Part shown: positions 45,956-57,486 of the stretch, one piece after another
Layout: every line of letters begins with the position of its first letter
How positions within the stretch are numbered: the first letter of the stretch is position 1
Assembly (NCBI RefSeq): GCF_036588685.1
Contig: NC_086384.1
Span: 49,927,973-49,991,972 of the forward strand
Length of the DNA: 64,000 bases
Reading direction: 5' to 3'
Source of the DNA: Mytilus trossulus
Taxonomy: Eukaryota; Mollusca; Bivalvia; Mytilida; Mytilidae
The notes under the pieces: generated by a model
Told to the model about the DNA's origin: nothing
The model's input: the letters and a program-made list of their open reading frames with translations, nothing else
Database searches by the model: none
Translations under genes and position numbers: made by a program

Positions 45956-46905
45956 ATGGGTGTTATTGGGGAAAATATTTTACATTGTATTGTATGGAAA
46001 AAACCCAAGGAGTCCGAACATTTGACACAAATTCCAAAACCTCACCTTAGTACATCTTTAAATAAAATTTACTTCACTTTTTGCTACATTATGGACAAAC
46101 GTGCAGTTATTTTTTGCCATTCTTTCATTCGTAGGTTAAATGAGTTTGTTTTATGCAATAAACATAAGGGCCAGTCAAATTTGTCTTTTTACGAAAGAGA
46201 TATTTTAGTATTAATTATTAAGAAACTAAGGTTTCAACTCCCTCAGGCAAAGTTGGCTTGAGATGAATTTGGCTATTATTTTAGAAAATTTTTGACATAC
46301 AGCTCTTCAACGGGATCGGTACTTATACATCTTCGGATTTCATATGTTTGGCTTTGAGCGTTCCTGATGAAGGTAAATCCAGAAAAGCGCGTCGGACGCA
46401 AAAAATTAATAACGTGTTGTTTTCAATATTTTAGTAAACTTATTTGGTTTTGATGGCGGCAATGTACGTCAAGGTCTACAATGTATGTTTCAACCATGCT
46501 TATTAAAATACTATAGCTGAAGGTAAACCCAATGTTCTATTTTTGCAAGATGGGGGTAATGATATTAATCATGATAGTGTTGACCAAAAACTATAAGCTC
46601 GAAATATAACTTCACTTGAGGGTTTCATCATTAATGGTTATGATGTAAAACATATTATTGTCGGTCAACTTTTTCACCGTTTTAACGCGAATCGGCAATG
46701 AAATTACAACGAAATTGTTAATGAAGTAATTGCACATGTAAAATTGATCATTAAGAAAGTTTTGGCATCACAGAGGCATGTGGTCTGATTCTGAATCACT
46801 GATAGCAAACGACGTTGTGCATTTAAATGAAAAAGGCAATTTAAAGTTTGCAAATAGTATCAAATCCGCCTTAGACATTTGTATGAGACGTGGTTTATTT
46901 TAATG
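45956..46905 (+). pseudogene. SGNH/GDSL-like domain remnant of a retroelement
   Basis: The front part (to 46261) contains MDKRAVIFCHSFIRRLNEFV, an SGNH block I-like serine motif. After an inserted repeat (about 46265-46435) the sequence continues as LFLQDGGNDINHD (block III-like Gly-Asn-Asp), VKHIIVGQLFHRFN and, near 46810-46860, NDVVHLNEKGNLKFANSIK (block V-like Asp-x-x-His). Stops and frame changes show it is broken. Proteins with this domain accompany tyrosine-recombinase (DIRS-like) elements in mussels, from memory; no recombinase or RT is visible here. The inserted piece (GGCTTTGAGCGTTCCTGATG and GCGCGTCGGACGC) is a repeat also seen reversed at 50280-50400. Confidence 0.55.
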
Positions 46906-47345
46906 TATGCATATGTTACTCATTACTTTGAATTTACGATGAGAAAATATGTTTTTTTCTAAATATGTCGCAACCCAACACTTATTTTGTTTCATTTATT
47001 GATCATCATTTTCTAATATTTTATTTTTCAAACCTAATTTCCTTGCTAATTTGGGTAAGGTTACCGTTTTTTAATTGGTGCAGAGGTCGTGGTTGCTTGT
47101 TATAATGACCTTTTGTGTATTTGTTTTTGCAAATAAACCAATTTTCCTTACTAGCTTGGTGTAAGATGGATGATATTTTAACTGGTGCGGAGGGCTTTGT
47201 TGCTTGTACTCATGTGTATTTGCTTCGTCAAATATGTGTTAATGCAGTGGTAATTTTATGGTTAATGCTTCGTCATGAAACTCGTGCTACTTCAATTATT
47301 ATTTTGATACGGTGATATTGGTTTGGAACATATTAATATTTGCAT
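46906..47345. repeat. diverged tandem duplication downstream of the SGNH remnant
   Basis: AAACCTAATTTCCTTGCTA...AATTGGTGCAGAGG...GTTGCTTGT (47030-47100) and AAACCAATTTTCCTTACTA...AACTGGTGCGGAGG...GTTGCTTGT (47136-47208) are two copies of one ~105-bp unit. Probably the untranslated tail of the same dead element. Confidence 0.5.
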
Positions 47346-47594
47346 TGTAAGCTATCATAGGTTATAATTGCCAGGTATTATATTTTAAATATATACTGAC
47401 TAAAATTATATCATATGCTATAGTCTTTCTGGTCATATAACATGTATAGGCTCTCCAAATTCTTCTAACTCGCATGTTGAAAGTTGTTGGAAACCTTAAC
47501 AAAAGTTTCGTCATTTAAAATTTACTCAATTATTGCTGCATTTAAACTTAGTCAACCACTTAAGATTTTAAATAAACTCATTGTAGATACCAGG

Positions 47595-47815
47595 ACTAAA
47601 TTTAGTATATACACCGGACGCGCGTTTCGTCTACAAAAGACTCATCAGTATAGCTCGAATCCAAAAAAGTTATAAATAACCAAATAAAGTACGAAGTTGA
47701 AGAGCATTGAGATCCAAAATTCCTGAAATTCCAAATACAGTTAAATTAGTCTATGCCTGAGGTAGAAAAGCCTTAGTATTTCAACAAATTCACAATAGGT
47801 AAACATTAAATTTAT
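47595..47815 (+). repeat. copy of the CGCGTTTCGTCTAC repeat family
   Basis: Reads CCGGACGCGCGTTTCGTCTA then AAAAGACTCATCAGTA, GAAGTTGAAGAGCATTGAG, CCAAATACAGTTAAATTAGT and CTATGCCTGAGGTAGAAAAG: the best-preserved copy in the window. Confidence 0.75.
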
Positions 47816-48266
47816 AAATATACTAATATCAGTGATAATTCATGTGTCCTTGGTTGCACTCAATTTCACAGACTTAAAAAGATAAGATTCGAAGAGGAAA
47901 ACTCATAAATGAATTTCATCTCAACTTCCAGTTATTGCATTGTAATATGAATTTCGATTTTGCTTCTTCTCGTCAATAAATGAACGAAATAGTCCTAAGA
48001 ACAAGACAAGTTTTTACAATGGGCTGGCCTTAGTGCTAAATACACGAGGAACACGATAAAAAAGACGTTCATTCTTATTTTAACAAAACGGAGTATGCTT
48101 GCCAGTAAAATTTCTTAATACTGTTATGGACTGAGTTCATGTTAGAAAGTAAAGATGCCCGTACACTCATGGGCAAAGGGACAAATACAGAAGATGAAAA
48201 AACAATAAACCAAATGTATGTCTGACTAATTATTTTTAACAATAAGAATATTTGAGGTTACATATT

Positions 48267-48309
<43 letters not shown>

Positions 48310-49214
48310 TACTCACATACAACACTTAATACTTTCACTCATCTGTTTTTCTACAATATGTATCATGACTTACTTTTTGATAGAAATATTTTTAAAGGAA
48401 TAAATTTACTCATAGTTTATAAATTATTTCTTTTCTCTTAACTAAGCATAGATCAAATGAAAACAATGCTTATATAAATAATTCTTTGGTAATTATGATT
48501 AGCAGATTATATAATATACTTTCATGATTGCAACCAAGAAACATATTCTCTTTGTTGAGATCAAAGTTTACCAAAAGACGTTTCACAATGATATTAGAGA
48601 TAGACTGCCACAATTGAAATGTTATTGGGCATTCAAAAACAGATGTTCAATGGTTTTTCTCCAAGTTTACAAAATTTACATAACCTGGTATTTTCTAATT
48701 TCATTTTGAACAAAAAGGTATTAGTTGCTATAATCCTATGCAAAAATGTCTATTGACAGGTTTTTAAATAAGCATCTCTACAAGATTTTTTTTAATTATG
48801 AAATATTCTGACCTTTATGTAGTATACATAACTAATAGTTCTTCCCATTTCAAAAATTTGATTGTTGGTAGTTGAATAACTGCATCTACTCAGTTTTCAT
48901 ATACAAATTGGACTTTCACATTACACATGTTACACCTGCTTTTTTTTTAAAGAAAGTATCACCAGTGTTAGACAGTTTTCTTTGAGGCATTTTTCATAGT
49001 GTTAGAGATTTTTTTATATCAGACCATAATATTTAATAAAATTGTTGGTTTGTACTTTTTTGGAAATTGCTAAAATTTATCAAAAAATCATATTTTCACG
49101 ATAAGTAAGGTCACTTACTGACTGCACATACCCCTTTTCCCATTGAATGTAATGAAGCAAATCATCCAAAGAAGAAAAAATCAAAATATCTAAGAATAAA
49201 ATGTCACTGACAGA
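47816..49214. other. non-coding; CT microsatellite at 48271-48306
   Basis: AT-rich. A (CT)n run of about 36 bp lies at 48271-48306. Small open frames (such as 48524-48709) show no protein features. Confidence 0.5.
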
Positions 49215-50110
49215 AATCTCAGTAACACGAAGTGTTGGCCCAAACCGAACCACACGCCAAAAAGAGATCCCAAATGTTACTAGATACGTGTAAAACTATT
49301 CAAACGGGAAAACCAACAGTCTTATCTATTAAAAAAACAAGAAACGAGAAACCTTTTGATCACGTCAACAAACGACAACTACAACCTCAACATGACACAA
49401 AATTGTAAACCGACTTAGCAAAGAGCTCGATTTGCGACAAGGAATAACATTTTTTTAGAGAACTTCTCTAGGTGTGATAAATTAGGATAGAGACATATTA
49501 TAGCAGGTTGTGGATATCTTAACGCCAAGTTATAATTTGATTTTGAGTAGTTCAAGTTATATCCCAATTAATTGTACCTTAAACAGGGAACACACATCAT
49601 TGGTAGTGTATTCAACGAACGATCCTTTTGACAAACATATCCAATTTTCTGATGTAGAACTGTTTGCTTATCAGAACTCTCATTTGTCTTTTGAATTATT
49701 GAAATACTTAGTATTTTTTACCTCGGGAAAATATTATCTCATGAGTCTTGGGTAGACGAAATGTGCGTCTTGCGTGAATATTAAATTTAATCCTTGTATC
49801 TATAATGAGTTTATTGTCAGAAAGATAGTTACTTTAAAAATAGTAGCTCAAGCATAATCTAATCTTAAGCTAACCAGAGAGGCGAAAGACACCAAGAACA
49901 TATTTAGGCTTATAAGTCAAAAACATACTGATAATCTATTGGCATAGAAAAACGACAAAACTGTACAACAGTTTAACCCCAACGATCCTGCTACACACAT
50001 ACAATCAATTAAAGTGGGGAAATTTTACGAATAACCAATAATGTTTAAACAGTAGGACAACAAAATTACACAAGTATTTCACAAATGTATCCATGTATAA
50101 AATATTTGTT
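49215..50110. repeat. duplicated block shared with 6950-8060
   Basis: Collinear with the first TLR module (see 6950-8060). The 81-aa frame at 49510-49755 is not matched by an open frame in the other copy. Confidence 0.65.
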
Positions 50111-50279
50111 AATGTAATGACATCTGTTAATGTTTAGGGTAGCTTTGAATATTTTAAACAACCTTTAAATACCACTAAACAGATTATTATATATAACAAA
50201 CACGAAAAATTATGTGTATTTCATCTCTTGGTGAAAACTGTCTCATTGATGTATATGTAAAAAAACAAAATCTTTAAAC

Positions 50280-50700
50280 AACACGTTCAATAATTTAATG
50301 AGTCCTAAGCGCATTTCTAGATTTACTTTTATCAGGAACGCTCAGAGCGAAATATTTAAAAGCCGAGGATGTATGAAAACCGAAACAGTTGAAGAGGTAT
50401 ATAACAAAAAACACCTAAATAAAGCCAAATCCATCTTATGTAAACTTTGCCGGAGAGAGTTGAAACCTTACATTCTTAATTATTTCAAAATTTATCAACG
50501 GCCAAGTTTAGAAAGGTTTGTTAAAATCATGTCAGTACCGTACGTAATACTGACTACTAAGCTGATGCTACCCTCGGGAAATGATTCTCCACCAGCAGAG
50601 GTATCGATCCAATGCTGTAAAAAAAATTAAAAGACAACACTTTTAATAATTTAGTGCGTCCGAGGCGCTTTTCTGGATTCAACTCCAATAGTGAACTGGA
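50280..50700. repeat. repeat with GCGTCCGAGGCGCTTTTCTGG ends
   Basis: TTTAATGAGTCCTAAGCGCA with CAGGAACGCTCAGAGCGAAA at the left, and TTTAGTGCGTCCGAGGCGC at the right (50650). The open frame 50298-50630 is inside this repeat. A related piece is inserted in the SGNH remnant. Confidence 0.5.
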
Positions 50701-52120
50701 TAAAGAGTTGTTTTATTAGCACTTATACTACATTTTCTTATCTGTGTCTTTAATAGAAATAAAGTCAATACCCGATCTCTTTAAAATCTGTTCAATTTTG
50801 TATTAAAGATATTAATTTCAAATATTAGCGAAACTTTAGAAACAATTCACCTTCTTCTTATAGCATCTCTGTTGTTACTTTTGTATACTCTTAAAACTGA
50901 AGATAAGTGCAATGCAAGTGCATACGGGCATCTTTGGTTACGTTGCTTATATGCATTTTATATGGTCTCTTATGGTCTTCAATGGTTTTTATGGCAATCA
51001 TACTTCCTTCTGTTTAATTGTTAGTGCTTAAAACTTTTAAAGATGCGGCTCATTTATCACCAAATAGTAAGTGATATTTATCCTATTTAAAAAAAATCAA
51101 AATTAAGCAATTCACAAGGCATGCAATTAATAATATGTAGCTTCGTATCGTGTGTATTTTAGTCCAGGCGCCATCTAGATAACTATCGAGATGACTAATA
51201 CAATAGCCGACGGCCACGGTAACAATATATAAACATTAATATAACTAGATAATGCAAAAAGAAATTTCTATGTCAATTCATTCTTTTTTCAATTGACCTC
51301 AATTTTGAGGTTAAAACGATGTATATTTTTGAATTTACCTGTATTAGAATGGCATTTAGGTGATCGAATCAGACAAATCATAATGTTTACCTCTGTTTTA
51401 CTTTCAATGAATGTTGACATTATTTTCCTTGTACATTCTTAATCATGTATAATCCATCTCTAGCTTAGGAATTAAATTGAAGATCACTTGAATACGAATT
51501 CAATGAGGTCTTATTATTCTCTTGCAAGTGTATAATTCATCAACGATATTTTCTAGCTTATTTTGACAAAATATAAGCACACTGACTGTTAAATAAATGA
51601 TTGAACAAAAGTTTTTATGTTTCTCGTACCTTGTGTCCCCAGAACAATACACTATCATTATATTTACAGTATAAAAACCGTAATGGCTATTTAAAAATAT
51701 TGCTTTATATATTCCAAATGATATTTGGTGGTTGTGTAATGTATGTTATCTTGAATCTAATAAGAAGACACAATTAGTTACATTTTTAAATAAAAGAAAT
51801 GTCATTTATTTATGCATTTAAATGGTGTCACTATTTCTAACCTTTATTTCGATTTGTTCGAATATTTTTACCTATGAAATATGTAATTTTATACAAAATA
51901 GATTTAGGTATATGGGAGTGGTATTTGAAATGAAAGAAACCCGTTATCGTTTAAATTTTACTATTGTAGCAACTTTGTCACATCCTGTTAGAATGTTTAA
52001 TTTTCATTAAACAAAAGACACATGGTTTGCATGCGTCACGGTCCAAGGAACTTACACCAAACACATTTTACAAAATAATTTCTCATTTTTCAGTGACAGT
52101 CACTTGATCTTTGTTAATTG
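50701..52120. other. non-coding, nothing recognised
   Basis: AT-rich intergenic DNA. I found no conserved protein motif or internal repeat. Confidence 0.4.
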
Positions 52121-52122
52121 TT

Positions 52123-52318
52123 ATTTTTCGTTGGGTACTTCAATATTGGTGATTGATGCGCTGAATTTTGGTACTTCCTATTTTCCTTTTTAGTTGGATA
52201 CTTGGATGTTGGTTATTGATGCGTTGAATTTTGGTACTTCCACTTTTCTTTTTTCGTTGGGTATCTGGATGTTTGTGATTAATGCGTTGTATTTTGGTAC
52301 TTTCTCTTTTTTTTCGTG
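52123..52318. repeat. three-copy ~62-65-bp tandem repeat
   Basis: TCGTTGGGTACTTC(...)ATTGATGCGCTGAATTTTGG-type units start near 52128, 52191 and 52254, each ending in TTTTGGTACTT(c/t)C and a T-rich spacer. Confidence 0.75.
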
Positions 52319-52569
52319 TTAATACTTTGATAAAACAGATATACTTGTAAATAAATGTAAAATTTAAACTCTACATGATTTAAAAAAATGGTGTTGATGT
52401 TCCCTATTTAACAAAAAAGTATGATAAATGTAATATGTATGAGTTTCTCTTCCTTTTTTACTAACAAAAAGCCCACTAATTTATATTAGATATCCCAGTA
52501 TATATAAATTAAAAAAGTATGAATTCAAATTTATTTGATATTATAACTTTATCATCTATCCTTTATAAA

Positions 52570-53285
52570 TGACAAAGTTGTCTTCACTAACGTTCCATTG
52601 CTTGATCTAAACATTTACAGAAAATGTTATTTTCATTTAATGTGTCTGTTTAACGAAGATGGTCATTGGCGTCCAGTGACATCATTTGCATTACACATTG
52701 CGTTTTTTTAAAATTTTATATTACTCTCCAAGCTTATAACAATTTTTTTCGTTTGCAACCCAATTAAATGCTCAGTCCCAACAGTAGCTTCATAGCTCGC
52801 CCATTAATTGTTAACAAACTCATTTGAAATAAATTAAGATAATCTTTTTACGTTTGGAAATGGAATTACTTATGGCAAGTCTATTTTGACCAGGCCGTAC
52901 ATCCCCATGTCCTCTGTCTGACAAGATAAGATAATAACTGTGTCTCTCTTCAAGAAATGAACGCAAAGGTCCATACACCATTTCATAGTCGCCATCACAA
53001 TAAGCTTCATATGTATCAGATTCGAGTGATTCTGCCTTTGACTTTCGGAAAAGTGGATTGGCCATTCCGATAAATAAAGAAAAGTATTGCAGTTGCAATT
53101 TGTAGCGATATTCAAGTAGGATAAATAATAGAAGTACACCGAATAAAGTTGAAAAAAAGATAACCCATACTGTCGTAAAACATCTTATTCTCATAATTTT
53201 CATATCATTGTAGACGTCATTTGTTGTTGTAATTTTTCCATCGTTTCCGAAACACGAATAACTACCATTGCTGTCAAGTTTGTCA
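52570..53285 (-). pseudogene. Toll-like receptor pseudogene (copy D), membrane and TIR part
   Basis: The minus strand shows SNGSYSCFGNDGKITTTN, a membrane helix (VWVIFFSTLFGVLLLFILL), then a TIR: SLESDTYEAYCDGDYEMVYG, LSDRGHGDVRPGQNRL and SISKRKKIILIYF to a stop at 52820. Downstream, frames are broken, but EATVG, EHLIGLQ and DNA matching the last codons of copy A (AATGAAAATAACATTTTCTG) remain to about 52575. The whole LRR ectodomain is missing; a mussel repeat and an inverted-repeat element start where it should be. The BB loop keeps RPG, like copy B. Position and orientation match copy B in the first module. Confidence 0.85.
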
Positions 53286-53402
53286 CAATTGTCATACAAT
53301 GATTCCACCTCTGGATTATTCTTCGTGGATTTCTTAAATTCATGGTTTACTGTGACCCACGAAAACCAGGAAAACAGGTAAACCACGAATAAAATAAAAT
53401 CA
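53286..53402. repeat. short interspersed repeat fragment
   Basis: GGTTTACTGTGACCCACGAA and GGTAAACCACGAATAAAA, a palindromic-looking fragment that forms the left edge of the broken TLR. Confidence 0.35.
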
Positions 53403-54389
53403 ACAGTAGGGAAGCAGGACATGTCGCCCCACTGGCAAGTCGCCCCACACCTAATCTCCCCACTTTTTCACCAACTCGCCCACTTGGATCACCAACTCAC
53501 CCCCCTTTTTTTAAAAAATCGCCCCACATGTGAAATTGGTTAAATCGTGATTAATATTACTCCTTCCAACTCGCCCCACTTAATGGAAAACGGTAATATT
53601 TAGCTTAATATAAAATTAAAAATTTAAACTCTCTCCACTTAAATGAAAACTAATCTACACAGAATACAAACAAACCGAAATTTATTTAATTAATATAATT
53701 TACACACTGAGATTATCTAAAAATTCCTAACCTTCTATCTGTTTTATTTCAACTATGCAGAAGAAAAGAACAACAAATAAAGAAAGCATTTCAAACATTC
53801 CCATAAGTGGGACCAATTTCTTACTGTTATATATTACAAAAAAAGAATAATATAAGAAGTTTTCATAAGATTTCAATCGAATAGCATCTTTTTCCATAGG
53901 TGGGGCGAGTTGGCAGGAGTAATAATCACGGAATTTAACTTATATACAACGGGATAACATCTTTTTCCATAAGTGGGGCGAGTTGGCATTACTACATTTA
54001 TCCTGGTTAATAATATATTAATCTAGATATTATCGTTTTCCATAAGTGGGGCGAGTTGGAAGGAGTAATAATCACGGAATTTCAGTTATATACAACGGGA
54101 TAGCATCTTTTTCCATGAGTGGGGCGAGTTGGCTTTACTAAATTCATCCTGGTTAATAATATGTTAATCTAGATTTTATCGTGTTCCATTCAGTGGGGCG
54201 AGTTTTCATGAGTAATATTAACGGGATTTAACACATTTCACAAGTGGGGCGATTTTTTTAAAAGTGGGGTGATTTGGTAATCCAGGTTGAAGCGTTTTTT
54301 TTTAAAGTGGGTCGAGTTGGTGGAAAAGTGGGGCGATTAGGTGTGGGGCGACTTGCCAGTGGGGCGACTTGTCATGGATTTTCTACTGT
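53403..54389. mobile_element. inverted-repeat element filled with GTGGGGCGAGTTGG motifs
   Basis: The ends are inverted copies of about 75 bp: ACAGTAG...TGTCGCCCCACTGGCAAGTC then GCCCCACACCTAATC at left, the reverse complement at 54315-54389. Inside, AAGTGGGGCGAGTTGG recurs in two alternating contexts: followed by GAGTAATAATCACGGAATTT (53908, 54052) or by CTGGTTAATAATAT (53975, 54120), giving a ~145-bp dimer repeated twice. More than ten GTGGGGCGA-type motifs in all, pointing inward from each side. No coding frame. Confidence 0.75.
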
Positions 54390-54900
54390 CGCCCCACTGG
54401 CAAGTCTAAAGGCAACAGTAGTATACCGCTGTTCAAAACTCATAAATCCATGGACAAAAAACTAAATATAAGAGGAGAACAACGACACAACACTGAAAAG
54501 TAACACACAGAGAAACGAACCAAGCATCAGACAAAATCCCACGAGAACAACAAATATAACATCAAAACCAAACACATGAATTTGGGATAGACAAGTACCG
54601 TGACACGGTATAAAGAAAATAAGAGAAAACAAACGACGCAACGTTGAAATGTAACACACATAGAAACGAACAATAATCTTACAATGGCCATCTTCCTGAC
54701 TTGTTACAGGACATTTTTAAAGGGGAAAAAATGGTGGGTTGAACCTGGTTTTGTGGCATGCCAAACCTCGCCCTTAAATGGCAATGTAAAATATAACATT
54801 GCAATGACAACATAATATAACAGGACTACAATACAAATAAACAGGAGAACATATTAGACAAAGAAACACATGATTAATAGATAACAAAAACCATCATGTT
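54390..54900. repeat. mussel interspersed repeat fragments
   Basis: CAACAGTAGTATACCGCTGT, CTTCCTGACTTGTTACAGG and AACCTGGTTTTGTGGC, followed by ACATTGCAATGACAACAT. The last part resembles the Penelope tail at 38340-38440. The 65-aa minus-strand frame is within it. Confidence 0.5.
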
Positions 54901-54904
54901 TAAA

Positions 54905-55440
54905 ATTCAATACGCCAAAAACGCGTCTCGTCCACACAAGACTCACCAGTGACGCCCAGATATGAAAACTCGAAATTGAAAGTAACCGTATTGTATTTTA
55001 GGATTTTTGTGGTAAACCGGGGGTTTTACTGTCGCTATTATCCGTTTACCTGTCTCTGCGTCGCCAGGTGAACTCAATTTGCGACAGTAAAACCCCCAGT
55101 TTACCCACGCAAATCCCCAAAAACAATACGGTTATCTTCTTATTTAGACTTCTGTGCTTACATTTACAATCATTGCTATGGTAATATTTATAAATTTACT
55201 GTTTACACCCCTTTTGAAATTGTTGAAATTTTCTAAGGCTTCTCTACCTCAGAAATAGATTACATTAGCTGTATTTGGCGAAAACTTTACGAATTTCGGT
55301 CTTCAATGCTTATCTTTGTACTTTATTTGAACTCTTTCATTTGTCTGGATTTGAGCGTCACTGAAGAGTTATTGTAGACGAAACGCGCGATTGGCATAAA
55401 TACTAAATTCAATTATGGTATCTATTAAGAGTTTTCATCA
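54905..55440. mobile_element. CGCGTTTCGTC repeats, head-to-head, with nested hairpin
   Basis: The left part (54905-54980, forward) reads AACGCGTCTCGTCCACACAA and GACTCACCAGTGACGC. The right part (55185-55440) is the reverse complement of the same family (GACGAAACGCGCGATTGGC at 55377). The two together form an inverted pair around a hairpin element at 54981-55137. Confidence 0.55.
54981..55137. mobile_element. hairpin MITE, ~157 bp
   Basis: Arms of about 52 bp: AACCGTATTGTATTTTAGGA...GGGGGTTTTACTGTCGC at left and its reverse complement from 55082 (GCGACAGTAAAACCCCCAG...AAAACAATACGGTTATC). The loop is about 35 bp. Confidence 0.75.
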
Positions 55441-55969
55441 AGACTTTGCAAGGACGTCCATTTACCGACACGTATTACCGCTTTCTTCAAACATTGCGGA
55501 GACACAGCAGTCACGGTTGCATATATAGGAGTACAAAAGAGGCAGATATTCCAGTACCTGTACAATATTTATAGGATGGTCTGCTATCGGCTTATATCAT
55601 CTACATAATTAAAATTTAACTGTTGAGAGTTGAAAATATCGTAATACACATTTGCTGAGAACAGATATTTTAGTATTGATACGAAATTTGTTTCTTACAC
55701 CGATCACGACATGTGAAAAAAGCACCCAGTAATAACTCAAAAACCAACCGATGTCTAAGAATGAGCTTATCTATTTTCATCCTAGGTACATGTAGGTTGC
55801 GAGTTATAGTGTATACCATAAACATTACGCATCTCAATATGAATTTCGTACTCTCCATCTGGCATCTCTTTAATCACCAACATAGTTCTAATATATTTTA
55901 TTTTAACTTATACTAAAATGCATAAATATTACTTAAACAGATTGCAAAAATATTCAATTCAATAATTAA
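55441..55969. other. non-coding, nothing recognised
   Basis: Intergenic, between the repeat cluster and the cGLR pseudogene. The overlapping small frames at 55670-55916 are on opposite strands and not supported. Confidence 0.4.
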
Positions 55970-57420
55970 AGTTTCTTTGCAGCAAATTTGCGCAATGCAT
56001 ACTGAAAAATTTCAACAGACCGATGCAATTCTTTCCGCATGGATTTTTTGGTCGCTAAATAATTTTAAAACAATTTCCAATAAAGTGAAGGTGTCCCGTG
56101 CATTCCAATTTGGAATCAAATACTTTTCTTCTGTACAAGTTGTAGACCATCAATGATACCCTAACACTGCCTTACATTGTTGAGGTGAAAATAAGAATAT
56201 GCTGTGGGAGGAAATGGACATGTAAAATTCCATGCCTCTATTATAATTTAATCTGGTGTTAATGTTGAATGTCTGGTAAATCATTTTCACACGCATTATT
56301 TTCAACAGATTGACAACACTCTTCCTGTGAATTGATAGCAGTTTAAGTGATTGGTGATGGAGATCTGACAAGGTTATCTCGCTATACAGTTTTTCGGAAG
56401 TACATTTCAACAAAGAGTACCGTATAATGTGTAAAGCTTAACTGTATTGTGTTATCTTGTAAAAAAAAAGGAAGCTATCAATAGGCATCAAGATACAGCG
56501 TCATGATAAATATTTGTTAGCAGATTACTTAGACACAGTTTGTACTATTTGTATTGGTATATCGACAATTGGACCATCAAGTGGAAAACGTTGAGCTTGA
56601 TTTTCGCACCACTGTGATATGCAATATGTGTTTAAATGAAGATTATTGACATAATATTGTTTTTGATAATCCTGTAATGAATATATTAGATTCAGAATAG
56701 CGTTCTTAATTATATGCATAAACAACATTTCGGATTTTACTATACTAAACATCATTTACATATAAGGTTAATGGTTTGATAGGGAAATTCCATATCGACA
56801 CATCAAAGTTAGATATTTGACTGAAAATAAGATGTACCGCCAACCATAGATAAGCAATGTATACAATTTGTCTATACGTATTTCACGAGCACGACCCTCT
56901 ATTTTGTTTTCGAACATGTTGTTTTCTGAAATGAAGTAACGTAAGCAAACAGAGTGCTCGACACAATTATGATTAGCCTAAAACAAGGCCTAGATTATCA
57001 GGCTTCCATACAGATAATTGTAGTTCTTCAGAAAATAATTGTTTTCAGGAAACAAGAACAGAGTAAATCTTTACATTCACAGTATTTTGCATTAACATCT
57101 TGTGAAATATTTTTTAACACAGTATATATAAATATATAATAAAAATACATATATATGTAATGGGGTGTGTGTAAATGTATTTTAAGAAACATCTCCGCCA
57201 CCTAAAAAAGATATTCGCTATTCTAAATTTTCTTTAGGTGATCCATGACATCCTATCGGTATTAAAACTACCCCTTGGTATATAATACTTTGAGTTTCTT
57301 GATGGTGTTATCCAATGTACCGCAGGAAATACCCACGTTTTACAATGTAGCAAGCACAGTCATAAGTTCTTTTTTCATCAGTTTATACGGCCCCTGAATT
57401 TTCATGCGCATATCATTTCA
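55970..57420 (-). pseudogene. cGAS-like receptor pseudogene, tandem copy of 57487-59423
   Basis: The minus-strand DNA aligns along most of its length with the intact neighbour. From right to left: 57180-57410 matches the WRVSFSVAEKLL and HGVLFVPIG region; 56850-56990 matches the ENKIEGRAR and SNFDVSMWNFPFEPS region; 56525-56755 (YCISQWCENQAQRFPLDGPI) matches YYISHRCRRLAQRLPLDGSI; 56150-56413 (TLSDLHHQSLKLL) matches TLSDIHYQSFKLL; 55975-56100 matches the C-terminus. Many stops and indels. The N-terminal nucleotidyltransferase motif is absent, so it is dead and 5'-truncated, ending shortly before the intact gene's stop. Confidence 0.85.
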
Positions 57421-57486
57421 AAACAAAATATTTTTTTTATATAATTCACTCGCAAAAAGGTGTTGACTTTTATCAATTTCACAGAA

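Noticed and set aside
46265..46435. Intron within the SGNH gene
   Set aside because: It matches an interspersed repeat also found at 50280-50400 and lacks clear splice sites; the surrounding frame is broken anyway.
50298..50630. 110-aa frame as a gene
   Set aside because: Lies within an interspersed repeat (TCCTAAGCGCA / GCGTCCGAGGCGC), pieces of which recur in the SGNH remnant.
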